Positions 1 through 5,345 of a stretch of 5,345 nt of DNA are shown one piece after another. Position 1 is the stretch's first letter, and every line of letters starts with the position of its first letter. Below the pieces are notes generated by a model that was given only the letters and a program-made list of their open reading frames with translations, was not told the DNA's origin and searched no databases. The DNA is from Cohaesibacteraceae bacterium (lineage in GTDB: Bacteria; Pseudomonadota; Alphaproteobacteria; Rhizobiales; Cohaesibacteraceae), in NCBI GenBank assembly GCA_016764535.1, contig JAESRR010000035.1, positions 1 to 5,345 of the forward strand, written 5' to 3'. A program made the translations under genes and the position numbers.

Positions 1-919
1 CTTCGGAAACAGGATGTTCAACCTGTAATCTGGTATTCATCTCCATGAAAAAAAAGCCGTCACTTTTCAGACCATTTCTTCCATCAGCAATAAATTCTAC
101 TGTACCTGCCCCGGAATAATTGACTGACCTCGCAGCTTTGACTGCAGCATCTCCCATTGCTCTTCGAACTTCCGGGGACATGCCCGGAGCAGGAGCTTCT
201 TCAATCACTTTTTGATGCCGGCGCTGCAGAGAACAATCCCGTTCGAACACATGAACTATATTCCCGTGATTATCCGCAAATATTTGAATTTCAACATGAC
301 GTGGATTGAGTACAAATTTTTCAATTAGAACTTTGTCATTGGCAAACGAACTAATGGATTCACGTTTTGCTGATTGCAGCGCGGCCCGGAAACCTTCAGC
401 GTTTTCAACTTTGCGCATACCTTTGCCGCCGCCACCTGCAACCGCTTTTATCAGAACGGGGTAACCAATTTTTAGTGCCTGACTTTCAAGAAAAGCCGGA
501 TCCTGATTGTCTCCATGATAGCCTGGAACAACAGGAACGCCCGCTCGCACCATGAGAGACTTGGCTTTGTCCTTAAGACCCATGGATTCAATTGCACCGG
601 CTGAAGGGCCGACAAAAACAATACCAGCCGTCTCGCACGCACGCGCAAAGTTGACATTTTCGGAAAGGAAACCATAACCAGGATGGATGCATTCAGCGCC
701 TGATTGTTTAGCAACCTCAATGATCACATCACCTAGCAAATAACTTTCTGCAGCCGGAGCTTTACCAATCAAATAGGCTTCATCAGCGAGTTTCACGTGC
801 AGTGTATTTCTATCAGCTTCGGAGTAAACAGATATTGTACGCAATCCCATGCGTTTTGCTGTCTTGATAATCCGACATGCAATCTCCCCCCGATTGGCAA
901 TCAGCACTGATCTAAGCAT
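1..919 (-). CDS. mccA: 3-methylcrotonyl-CoA carboxylase alpha subunit (biotin carboxylase part), 5' portion
   Basis: The ATP-dependent biotin carboxylase subunit of methylcrotonyl-CoA carboxylase charges the biotin used in leucine degradation, in the cytoplasm. I read 306 codons from the ATG at 917-919; the gene runs off the left edge and so lacks its C-terminal half (end of the carboxylase domain, linker and biotinyl domain). Visible are the N-terminal biotin carboxylase motif [11 protein letters not shown] (7-17), [10 protein letters not shown] (79-88), the ATP-grasp glycine loop GGGGKGMR (162-169) preceded by Lys158, [11 protein letters not shown] (233-243), and the catalytic stretch [11 protein letters not shown] (293-303). 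A GGAG ribosome binding site lies 9 nt upstream. mccB ends 71 bp upstream on the same strand, and this pairing is what favours MCC over acetyl- or propionyl-CoA carboxylase, since the biotin carboxylase domain alone does not separate these families. Geranyl-CoA carboxylase remains an alternative. Confidence 0.93.
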   Translation of the reverse strand, partial: MLRSVLIANRGEIACRIIKTAKRMGLRTISVYSEADRNTLHVKLADEAYLIGKAPAAESYLLGDVIIEVAKQSGAECIHPGYGFLSENVNFARACETAGIVFVGPSAGAIESMGLKDKAKSLMVRAGVPVVPGYHGDNQDPAFLESQALKIGYPVLIKAVAGGGGKGMRKVENAEGFRAALQSAKRESISSFANDKVLIEKFVLNPRHVEIQIFADNHGNIVHVFERDCSLQRRHQKVIEEAPAPGMSPEVRRAMGDAAVKAARSVNYSGAGTVEFIADGRNGLKSDGFFFMEMNTRLQVEHPVSE

Positions 920-928
920 TGTATTCAA

Positions 929-932
929 CTCC
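929..932 (-). promoter_or_regulatory. Ribosome binding site of mccA
   Basis: On the minus strand GGAG stands 9 nt before the ATG of mccA (917-919). It supports that start and independent translation initiation of mccA in the 71-bp gap after mccB. Confidence 0.6.
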
Positions 933-990
933 GGTCGGAAAATTGACAGTTAGGACACTGCGGCAAACAGGCATTGATGCATCCACACCT

Positions 991-2598
991 CTACATTCGA
1001 AATACACCAAACTTCGTATCTTCAATCGGTGCATTTAGTGATGCGCTAAATGCAAGGCCCAACACCCTGCGGGTTTCTGTGGGTGTGATAATGCCATCAT
1101 CCCACAATCGGGCTGTTGCGAAATATGGGTGGCCTTCTTCTTCGTATTTTTCACGAATTGGCAATCTGAATGCCTCTTCTTCTTCAGTGGACCAACTATT
1201 TCCGGCAAGCTCGATATTATCTCTTTTAACCGTTGCAAGCACGCCAGCAGCCTGTTCTCCACCCATTACAGATATCCGGCTATTGGGCCAGGAAAACATG
1301 AAACGGGGAGAATACGCACGGCCGCACATGCCATAATTCCCTGCACCATACGACCCACCAACAAGTACAGTTATCTTGGGTACACGGGCACACGCCACAG
1401 CAGTGACTAGTTTGGCACCATCCTTGGCAATACCGCCGGCTTCATAGTCTTTGCCAACCATAAATCCTGTGATGTTTTGCAAAAACAAAAGCGGAATTTT
1501 TCGCTGACAGCACAATTCGATAAAATGGGCACCCTTGATCGCCGATTCGGAAAACAAAATGCCATTATTGGCAACGATTCCGATTGGCATACCGTACAAA
1601 TGAGCAAAGCCGGTAATCAGAGTGGTGCCAAAACGCGCCTTAAACTCATCAAACTCGGAACCATCAACAAGCCGTGCAATGACTTCTCGAATGTCATATT
1701 GCTTTTTTAAATCTGCTGGAACCACACCTTCCAGCTCTGATATGTCTAATAACGGTTCCACTGGCCTCCTTATGGCGACTGCAGCAGATTTGATATGATT
1801 GAGATTGCGTACGATTGAACGAGCGATTTCAAGTGCGTGCGTGTCGTTTTCAGCATAATGATCCGCAACTCCGGATATTTTGGTGTGTACTTCCGCACCA
1901 CCCAGATCTTCTGCGGTCACAATTTCTCCGGTTGCCGCTTTGACAAGTGGAGGACCAGCCAAAAAAATTGTACCCTGCTGTTTTACAATTATTGCTTCAT
2001 CAGACATCGCCGGGACATAAGCACCTCCAGCGGTACAGGATCCCATGACCACAGCAATCTGGGGAATTCCGTCTGCAGACATTGTGGCCTGATTAAAAAA
2101 TATTCTACCAAAATGCTCCCGATCCGGGAATACTTCCGTCTGTTGTGGGAGATTTGCCCCTCCAGAATCAACCAGATAGATGCAGGGAAGACGATTTTCC
2201 CGGGCAATTTCCTGAGCACGCAAATGTTTTTTTACGGTCATGGGAAAATATGTGCCGCCCTTGATTGTAGCATCATTACATACAATCACACATTCACGCC
2301 CCTCGACACGGCCAATCCCTGTAATGAGACCAGCCCCATGAATATCTGCCTCATACATGCCATTGGCAGCAAGTTGCGAAAATTCAAGAAACGCAGCACC
2401 TGGATCGAGAAGTTTTATAATTCTGTCCCTTGGCAAAAGCTTTCCACGCGATAAATGTCTCGCACGAGCGGCGTTTGAACCGCCCTGAAAAGTTTCCGAT
2501 CGTTTTTTCCCAAGGTTCGAAACCAGTTCCCGCATCTCTTCACGGTTTTTTAAAAATTCTGCCGAAGAAATACTGATTTTTGACTGGATTACAGGCAC
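991..2598 (-). CDS. mccB: 3-methylcrotonyl-CoA carboxylase beta subunit (carboxyltransferase)
   Basis: The subunit transfers the carboxyl group from biotin to 3-methylcrotonyl-CoA, giving 3-methylglutaconyl-CoA in leucine/isovalerate catabolism; it works in the cytoplasm with MccA. From GTG 2596-2598 the protein has 535 residues, which I recall as the usual bacterial length. Family marks are [10 protein letters not shown] (39-48), [11 protein letters not shown] (109-119), [20 protein letters not shown] (144-163), [16 protein letters not shown] (186-201), [15 protein letters not shown] (372-386), [12 protein letters not shown] (413-424), GGEQAAGV (446-453) and the FGVFRM C-terminus. N- and C-terminal crotonase-like halves are both intact. 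A longer start, TTG 2602-2604, is open, but the purine-rich AGAGGA (2606-2611) is only 1 nt from TTG and 7 nt from GTG, so GTG is preferred. A candidate operator and promoter lie at 2640-2677. The closely related geranyl-CoA carboxylase beta subunit is the main alternative. Confidence 0.95.
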   Translation of the reverse strand: MPVIQSKISISSAEFLKNREEMRELVSNLGKKRSETFQGGSNAARARHLSRGKLLPRDRIIKLLDPGAAFLEFSQLAANGMYEADIHGAGLITGIGRVEGRECVIVCNDATIKGGTYFPMTVKKHLRAQEIARENRLPCIYLVDSGGANLPQQTEVFPDREHFGRIFFNQATMSADGIPQIAVVMGSCTAGGAYVPAMSDEAIIVKQQGTIFLAGPPLVKAATGEIVTAEDLGGAEVHTKISGVADHYAENDTHALEIARSIVRNLNHIKSAAVAIRRPVEPLLDISELEGVVPADLKKQYDIREVIARLVDGSEFDEFKARFGTTLITGFAHLYGMPIGIVANNGILFSESAIKGAHFIELCCQRKIPLLFLQNITGFMVGKDYEAGGIAKDGAKLVTAVACARVPKITVLVGGSYGAGNYGMCGRAYSPRFMFSWPNSRISVMGGEQAAGVLATVKRDNIELAGNSWSTEEEEAFRLPIREKYEEEGHPYFATARLWDDGIITPTETRRVLGLAFSASLNAPIEDTKFGVFRM

Positions 2599-2605
2599 GA
2601 TCAAT

Positions 2606-2611
2606 TCCTCT
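2606..2611 (-). promoter_or_regulatory. Ribosome binding site deciding the mccB start
   Basis: AGAGGA on the minus strand sits 7 nt before GTG 2596-2598 and only 1 nt before the upstream in-frame TTG 2602-2604. The spacing fits the GTG. The nearest upstream in-frame stop is at 2617-2619, so there is no room for a longer N-terminus with conserved content. Confidence 0.6.
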
Positions 2612-2640
2612 GAACTTCAAACACGATGGATTAGCTTTGA

Positions 2641-2650
2641 TATTGCAATA
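2641..2650. repeat. Perfect 10-bp palindrome next to the mccB promoter
   Basis: TATTGCAATA is self-complementary over all ten bases and lies 6 bp from the longer inverted repeat at 2657-2672, around the predicted mccB transcription start. It may be a second regulator contact or chance in AT-rich DNA. Confidence 0.3.
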
Positions 2651-2677
2651 ACACTGTTGACGTAAAAGTCAATACAA
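2648..2677 (-). promoter_or_regulatory. Candidate mccB promoter with long spacer
   Basis: On the minus strand a -35-like TTGTAT (2672-2677) and a -10-like TGTTAT (2648-2653) are separated by 18 bp, and the inverted repeat at 2657-2672 occupies that spacer. Dyads filling a slightly long spacer are the hallmark of MerR-family promoters. Other hexamer pairs can be drawn, for example TTGACT (2667-2672) with TATTGC (2645-2650), or an upstream TTGATA with -10 TTGTAT. The region is therefore more certain than the exact boxes. The transcript would start near 2641, leaving about 40 nt of leader. Confidence 0.35.
2657..2672. promoter_or_regulatory. Inverted-repeat operator, LiuR-like
   Basis: TTGACGTAAAAGTCAA has 5-bp arms TTGAC/GTCAA around a 6-bp centre. 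It lies about 60 bp upstream of the mccB start codon. Its ACGT-containing dyad resembles, from memory, the sites of the MerR-family regulator LiuR, which controls branched-chain amino acid catabolism genes in proteobacteria. The inverted repeat is seen directly; the regulator is inferred, and no liuR gene lies in this window. Confidence 0.45.
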
Positions 2678-2783
2678 GTGAATTAAGAGTGTAGTATCAA
2701 ATTTGTAGCAGATATATTTTCTAAAACAGGCAAACACAAATATTCAAAAATCCCATCAAATAGGAAATCCCAATCCGTTTGAA

Positions 2784-2951
2784 ATGGCGGTTCAATCACT
2801 GTATACCCAACTATATCGGACGCAACAGGTTAGAACGAATCCAGCCCTATTGGTCTATGTTGTGGAATTTGTCTGCGGCTTATTTCATGCAGAAGGAGCA
2901 AAAATCAGTTTGTTCTTCACTTCTAACGAAAGTAACAGCCAGGACGTTTGA
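2784..2951 (+). CDS. Weak candidate small ORF, 55 aa, no recognised family
   Basis: ATG 2784-2786 opens a 55-codon frame ending at TGA 2949-2951, in a stretch with no other gene. The predicted protein is mixed in character: a polar start with YTQLYRTQQV (7-16), a hydrophobic run ALLVYVVEFVCGLF (21-34), and a polar end NESNSQDV. I do not recognise it. No ribosome binding site is seen at the right distance; the nearest purine run, AGGA, is about 18 nt upstream. An overlapping frame from TTG 2779 (62 codons) is less protein-like. The bidirectional terminator about 100 bp downstream would suit a plus-strand transcript ending here. It could equally be random open frame. Confidence 0.2.
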   Translation: MAVQSLYTQLYRTQQVRTNPALLVYVVEFVCGLFHAEGAKISLFFTSNESNSQDV

Positions 2952-3053
2952 TCATTCAATCGGATAAAAATCATATCAGCACCAATTGAAAACCCTGAAC
3001 AAAATCAATCAGTCAACAATAAGTTGGTCGCAATGAAAATGGTGACCGGAAAT

Positions 3054-3090
3054 AAAAAAAAGGGCGTGATCAATGATCACGCCCTTTTTT
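3054..3090. terminator. Strong bidirectional intrinsic terminator
   Basis: The arms GGGCGTGATCA (3062-3072) and TGATCACGCCC (3074-3084) are perfectly complementary around one base, folding as about 10 bp with a 3-nt loop. The stem is flanked by eight A (3054-3061) and six T (3085-3090), so both strands carry a hairpin followed by a U run (six U rightwards, eight U leftwards). Leftwards it would end transcription of the 33-codon ORF at 3121-3222; rightwards it would end anything transcribed from 2680-3050. Confidence 0.9.
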
Positions 3091-3095
3091 GGTGC

Positions 3096-3115
3096 ACCTG
3101 ATTATATAATCAGGT
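3096..3115. repeat. Perfect 20-bp palindrome
   Basis: ACCTGATTATATAATCAGGT reads the same on both strands over all 20 bases. It begins 5 bp beyond the T run of the terminator and ends 5 bp short of the stop codon of the 33-codon ORF. Neither side has a T run directly after it, so by itself it is not an intrinsic terminator. It may be a stabilising 3' hairpin of the small mRNA or a binding site for a dimeric protein. Confidence 0.8.
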
Positions 3116-3120
3116 TCAAA

Positions 3121-3222
3121 TTAGAAAGCGCCAAACAAAAAAGCTACTGCAAGACCGCTACCCAGCATTAATACTGTCCAGGTCGCCGCACCCCAGCAAG
3201 ACTTTTGTATTTCGTCATCCAT
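3121..3222 (-). CDS. Small single-helix membrane peptide, 33 aa, unknown function
   Basis: ATG 3220-3222 opens 33 codons ending at TAA 3121-3123. The peptide has an acidic, polar start (MDDEIQKS, 1-8), then CWGAATW (9-15) and a hydrophobic helix through LMLGSGLAVAFLFGAF to the C-terminus. This is the layout of a one-pass inner-membrane microprotein with a short N-terminal tail. AGGG (3233-3236) stands 10 nt upstream, a long but usable ribosome binding site. The gene is followed at once by a perfect palindrome and then by the strong terminator, which fits the end of a small transcription unit. I do not recognise a family. It could be a regulator or accessory subunit of a membrane complex, but nothing here says which. 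Larger overlapping frames run through the same DNA and are less convincing. Confidence 0.5.
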   Translation of the reverse strand: MDDEIQKSCWGAATWTVLMLGSGLAVAFLFGAF

Positions 3223-3492
3223 GAAGGACCATCCCTGATATTTACCAAAACGATGGAGTGTAAAATTTCTCCCCGTTTTTCTGCAGCCTCAGTATCTCCA
3301 GAGACATACTGAAACAAGGGGCAAAAAACGCAGAGCACCCCTTCCAAAAATGCACGGCTGGTCCAGTACCCCAGGGGAACCCGCACATGCTGTTGGGCAT
3401 ATTGTTGGTTAGAATACTGATTTGGTGTAGATTTTCGGGCCAACACAATTCAAAATCAGAATGAACAGAACAATCCACAACGGAATTTCAAA
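3223..3492. other. Unresolved stretch between the 33-aa ORF and the DUF599 gene
   Basis: No gene can be assigned with confidence. On the minus strand two frames stay open: one from GTG 3444-3446 for 92 codons to 3168, overlapping the 33-codon ORF, and one from about 3478 for 78 codons to 3242. Neither has a clear ribosome binding site or a recognised domain, and both cannot be real. Small GC-rich inverted repeats occur, such as CAGTAT/ATACTG (3290-3295/3306-3311) and CCCC/GGGG near 3370. The stretch may be a leader, a small RNA or a decayed gene. Confidence 0.4.
3405..3433 (+). promoter_or_regulatory. Candidate promoter of the DUF599 gene
   Basis: TTGGTT (3405-3410) and TAGATT (3428-3433) stand 17 bp apart. 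They match three and four positions of the sigma-70 -35 and -10 consensus, and lie about 60 bp before the TTG start. This is a weak match found by eye. Confidence 0.22.
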
Positions 3493-4182
3493 TTGAATAT
3501 ATTCACAGATTTATTGACTCCATTGGATATTCAGGCCGCTATCTGGTTCATAGGAAGCTGGATTGTATTTTCATACATCGTTGATATTAGCCCTTTGAAA
3601 TCCCGCAGCCTTTCATTTGCCATGAACGCCCAGCGTTCAGAATGGATGAAACAACTAATCGGGCGAGATTTGCGAATGGTCGATACCACAATTATGGCCG
3701 GATTACAAAATGGAACAGCTTTTTTTGCGTCAACCAGTCTGCTTGCCATTGGTGGCACATTTGGACTTCTGGGCGCTACAGATAAGGTCATCGGCATAAT
3801 CCGTGAATTACCGGTGAATATTGTAGCAACTCCCGCATTATGGGAGACAAAAGTGATTTGTCTCATGATTATCTATATTTATGCATTTTTCAAATTTGGT
3901 TGGGCATACAGGCTATTTAATTATTCATCGATTCTGATTGGTGCAATTCCGCCACCAAAAGAAAAAGATACACCGGAAAGCGCACAGGCTTTACATCGTG
4001 CCGTTACATTCAATATCCTGGGCGGGCAACACTTTAACCGTGGCCTGAGGGCAATATTTTTTTCGTTGGGATTTCTGGGCTGGTTTGTTGCGCCTGTGTT
4101 CTTTCTTTTTACAACCACAGCAGTCGTTATTGTATTGGTGCGCCGACAGTTCTTCTCTCGTTCACTCAAAGCCCTGCAATAA
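3493..4182 (+). CDS. DUF599 family inner-membrane protein
   Basis: An uncharacterised integral membrane protein of 229 residues, a normal length for the DUF599 family as I know it. I count about four hydrophobic segments: roughly 12-32, 66-94, 118-150 (with FKFGWAYRLFNYSSILIG, 133-150) and 186-216. Typical family marks are the RSEWMKQLIGRDLRMVD stretch (48-64), FFASTSLLAIGG (77-88) and FNRGLRAIFFSLGFLGWF (181-198). The first possible start after the upstream in-frame stop (3418-3420) is TTG 3493-3495; no ATG or GTG precedes it in frame. CGGAA (3481-3485), 7 nt upstream, is a modest ribosome binding site. The family has no established biochemical function that I can name. The next gene begins 107 bp downstream on the same strand. 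Confidence 0.88.
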   Translation: MNIFTDLLTPLDIQAAIWFIGSWIVFSYIVDISPLKSRSLSFAMNAQRSEWMKQLIGRDLRMVDTTIMAGLQNGTAFFASTSLLAIGGTFGLLGATDKVIGIIRELPVNIVATPALWETKVICLMIIYIYAFFKFGWAYRLFNYSSILIGAIPPPKEKDTPESAQALHRAVTFNILGGQHFNRGLRAIFFSLGFLGWFVAPVFFLFTTTAVVIVLVRRQFFSRSLKALQ

Positions 4183-4190
4183 GAACATTC

Positions 4191-4210
4191 CAAGCCTTGC
4201 TTGAAATTTT
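4191..4210 (+). terminator. Weak possible terminator after the DUF599 gene
   Basis: CAAGC (4191-4195) and GCTTG (4199-4203) form a 5-bp stem with loop CTT, extendable by TTC/GAA with a bulge, followed by AAATTTT. The stem is short and the T run has only four bases, so at most partial termination is expected. Confidence 0.25.
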
Positions 4211-4289
4211 ACGAATATACTGGCTTGCATTCTTTAGTCGTCTATACAGAAAACCAATTGATGCAGCCTTCTCCTGATAGAAATGAAAT

Positions 4290-5207
4290 ATGTCCCCCGC
4301 CATTCGCCCCCCACAATTAAATGACTATATTCTCCTTCTATGCCTGACCATTATCTGGTCATCGGCATTTCTTGCCATTAAAATTGCAGTACCGGAAACG
4401 GGTCCCGTATGGCTGGCAGCTTCACGTGTTACCATAGCGTTTTTGATAACGTTGCCATGGTTCTTGTGGCGTGGCGCGGTGTTCCCCACAAATCGTCGGG
4501 ACTGGACTTTTATTATCGTCCTGTCGTTCATCAATATTACGATACCTTTTTTGCTAATATCCTGGGCGCAACAATTCATTGATTCAGGCGTATCTGCCAT
4601 GTTGCTGGGAACCACTCCCTTTCTGGCACTAACATTCAACCATTTTGCCACAAACGATGACAAATTTAATTCTGCCAAATTGATTGCTGTTGTATTTGGA
4701 TTTGCCGGAATAAGCCTGGTCGTCGGCGAAGGCGTAATGGATCAGCTGGATGAAAGCTGGCTCGCGCAGGCAGCTATCATAGCAGCAGCAATTTGTTATG
4801 TTTGTTCATCGATTATGGTCCGCAAGTTAAGTGCCATGCCTCCCACCCGAATGACCACACTGGTAATGGGATTTGCCACTATTCAATTGATAACACTGGG
4901 ATTGATTGATGGTTTTCCCGATATCAATTCAATCTCGACGAACACATGGATGACGATCCTGTATCTTGGTATATTCCCGACAGGTCTTGCGGCAATATTG
5001 CGTTTTCAGCTCATTCGAAAAATTGGAGCCAGCTATTTTTCCCTTGGCCTAAATCTCATTCCGGTTTTTGGCGTATCACTTGGCGCGATTGTGTTGGGGG
5101 AAAAAGTCTCATGGACTGTTGCATTGGCCTTGCTTCTAATTGTATCTGGTCTCTTTATCGCGCGCCTTAAAGCAAGTGCATCAAATGCACGAAAGCAAAA
5201 TACCTGA
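4290..5207 (+). CDS. EamA/DMT-family transporter
   Basis: A 305-residue inner-membrane permease of the drug/metabolite transporter superfamily with two EamA repeats. Ten hydrophobic segments can be placed near 12-31, 39-60, 73-93, 100-118, 129-146, 158-175, 187-206, 218-238, 248-268 and 274-291. Characteristic pieces are IIWSSAFLAIK (21-31) in the first helix, AASRVTIAFL (43-52), SGVSAMLLGTTPFL (99-112), and in the second repeat LNLIPVFGVSLGAIVLGEKV (254-273). ATG 4290-4292 is the first start after an in-frame stop at 4284-4286; no good ribosome binding site is visible. The tail after 292 is basic (RLKASASNARKQ). The substrate cannot be read from sequence; such proteins export or import amino acids, nucleotides, vitamins and similar small molecules. 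The following thiamine-type gene starts 13 bp after its stop, so a vitamin-related role is possible but only inferred. Confidence 0.92.
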   Translation: MSPAIRPPQLNDYILLLCLTIIWSSAFLAIKIAVPETGPVWLAASRVTIAFLITLPWFLWRGAVFPTNRRDWTFIIVLSFINITIPFLLISWAQQFIDSGVSAMLLGTTPFLALTFNHFATNDDKFNSAKLIAVVFGFAGISLVVGEGVMDQLDESWLAQAAIIAAAICYVCSSIMVRKLSAMPPTRMTTLVMGFATIQLITLGLIDGFPDINSISTNTWMTILYLGIFPTGLAAILRFQLIRKIGASYFSLGLNLIPVFGVSLGAIVLGEKVSWTVALALLLIVSGLFIARLKASASNARKQNT

Positions 5208-5210
5208 CCT

Positions 5211-5214
5211 GGAG
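5211..5214 (+). promoter_or_regulatory. Ribosome binding site of the thiamine-type gene
   Basis: GGAG stands 6 nt before ATG 5221-5223, in the 13-bp gap after the permease stop. It fixes the start of the last, partial gene and supports cotranscription. Confidence 0.65.
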
Positions 5215-5220
5215 AAAACC

Positions 5221-5345
5221 ATGCCCGGCGATTTACATCCATTCTATCTGGTCATCGATTCAACCGAGTGGCTGGAGCGTTTTTTGCCCCTTGGGCTTAA
5301 ACAGGTTTTGCTGCGGATTAAAAACGAACCTGAAGAGGATATCGC
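5221..5345 (+). CDS. Thiamine-phosphate-synthase-like protein, N-terminal fragment
   Basis: Only the first 41 complete codons are in the window; the gene continues past the right edge. The start reads MPGDLHPFYLVIDSTEWLER, followed by FLPLGLKQVLLRIKNEPEED. A first beta strand with a (V/I)xD motif (FYLVID, 8-13), then the strand-helix pattern ending LGLKQVLLRIK, is how ThiE-type TIM barrels begin; in this family the VQLRxK strand helps bind the pyrimidine substrate. Thiamine phosphate synthase joins hydroxymethylpyrimidine diphosphate to the thiazole phosphate in the cytoplasm. The usual Gln-Leu-Arg motif appears here as Leu-Leu-Arg. The fragment could belong to a ThiE paralogue or a TenI-like protein, so no gene symbol is given. 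Confidence 0.7.
   Translation, partial: MPGDLHPFYLVIDSTEWLERFLPLGLKQVLLRIKNEPEEDI

Larger units (their letters stand above)
2605..3053. other. Long intergenic region upstream of mccB
   Basis: Apart from the mccB leader, promoter and dyad (2605-2680) and the doubtful 55-codon ORF, I see nothing here. There is no tRNA-like cloverleaf, no mobile element end and no long repeat. The part from about 2690 to 2780 is AT-rich. The minus strand opposite the 55-codon ORF is broken by several stops in the frame I translated. Confidence 0.5.

Noticed and set aside
974..981. GATGCATC palindrome in the mccB-mccA gap.
   Set aside because: It is only 8 bp, with no extended stem and no T run; it is not a credible terminator or operator.
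974..1336. A 120-codon plus-strand frame.
   Set aside because: It lies antisense within the end of mccB, whose conserved protein explains the openness.
1837..2454. A 205-codon plus-strand frame.
   Set aside because: It is an antisense shadow of the most conserved part of mccB, with no recognisable protein features.
2748..2772. Direct repeat AAATCCCA at 2748-2755 and 2765-2772.
   Set aside because: Eight bases in an AT-rich region are easily due to chance, and no partner or gene context supports a function.
3096..3118. On the minus strand GAACCTGAT followed by an ATAAT resembles the conserved core of a TPP riboswitch.
   Set aside because: The CTGAGA box and closing helices are missing, the segment is fully explained as a palindrome, and it points away from the thiamine-type gene.
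3168..3446. A 92-codon minus-strand frame starting at GTG.
   Set aside because: It has no ribosome binding site and no recognised domain, overlaps the better 33-codon ORF, and shares its DNA with another open frame. Kept only as part of the unresolved stretch.
3242..3478. A 78-codon minus-strand frame rich in Cys, Trp, Phe and Pro.
   Set aside because: Its composition is unlike a normal protein, no supported start is visible, and it conflicts with the 92-codon frame.

Overview
The window looks like ordinary chromosome from an alphaproteobacterium-like organism of moderate, slightly AT-leaning base composition. This is inferred from the style of the methylcrotonyl-CoA carboxylase, DUF599 and thiamine-phosphate-synthase-like proteins, and no taxonomic marker is present. 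No insertion sequence, CRISPR array, tRNA or rRNA was seen.

Left part (1-2598, minus strand): two genes of leucine/isovalerate breakdown read leftwards. mccB encodes the carboxyltransferase subunit of 3-methylcrotonyl-CoA carboxylase and is complete. mccA encodes the biotin carboxylase/biotin carrier subunit; its first 306 codons are here and the rest lies beyond the left edge. They are 71 bp apart and probably form one transcript. In front of mccB is a GTG start with a well-placed ribosome binding site, and a 16-bp inverted repeat that fills the spacer of a candidate promoter. That arrangement is typical of MerR-type regulators and resembles the LiuR control known for such genes.

Middle part (2605-3492): nearly 890 bp without a gene of normal size. 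It holds a strong bidirectional terminator (3054-3090), a perfect 20-bp palindrome (3096-3115), a convincing 33-codon minus-strand ORF for a one-helix membrane peptide (3121-3222), a weak 55-codon plus-strand ORF (2784-2951), and an unresolved stretch (3223-3492) in which two minus-strand frames stay open. This is the least explained part of the window.

Right part (3493-5345, plus strand): a DUF599 membrane protein from a TTG start, then a ten-helix EamA/DMT permease. The start of a thiamine-phosphate-synthase-like gene follows 13 bp after the permease with its own good ribosome binding site. The permease and the thiamine-type gene are probably cotranscribed. The DUF599 gene is 107 bp upstream and may or may not belong to the same unit.
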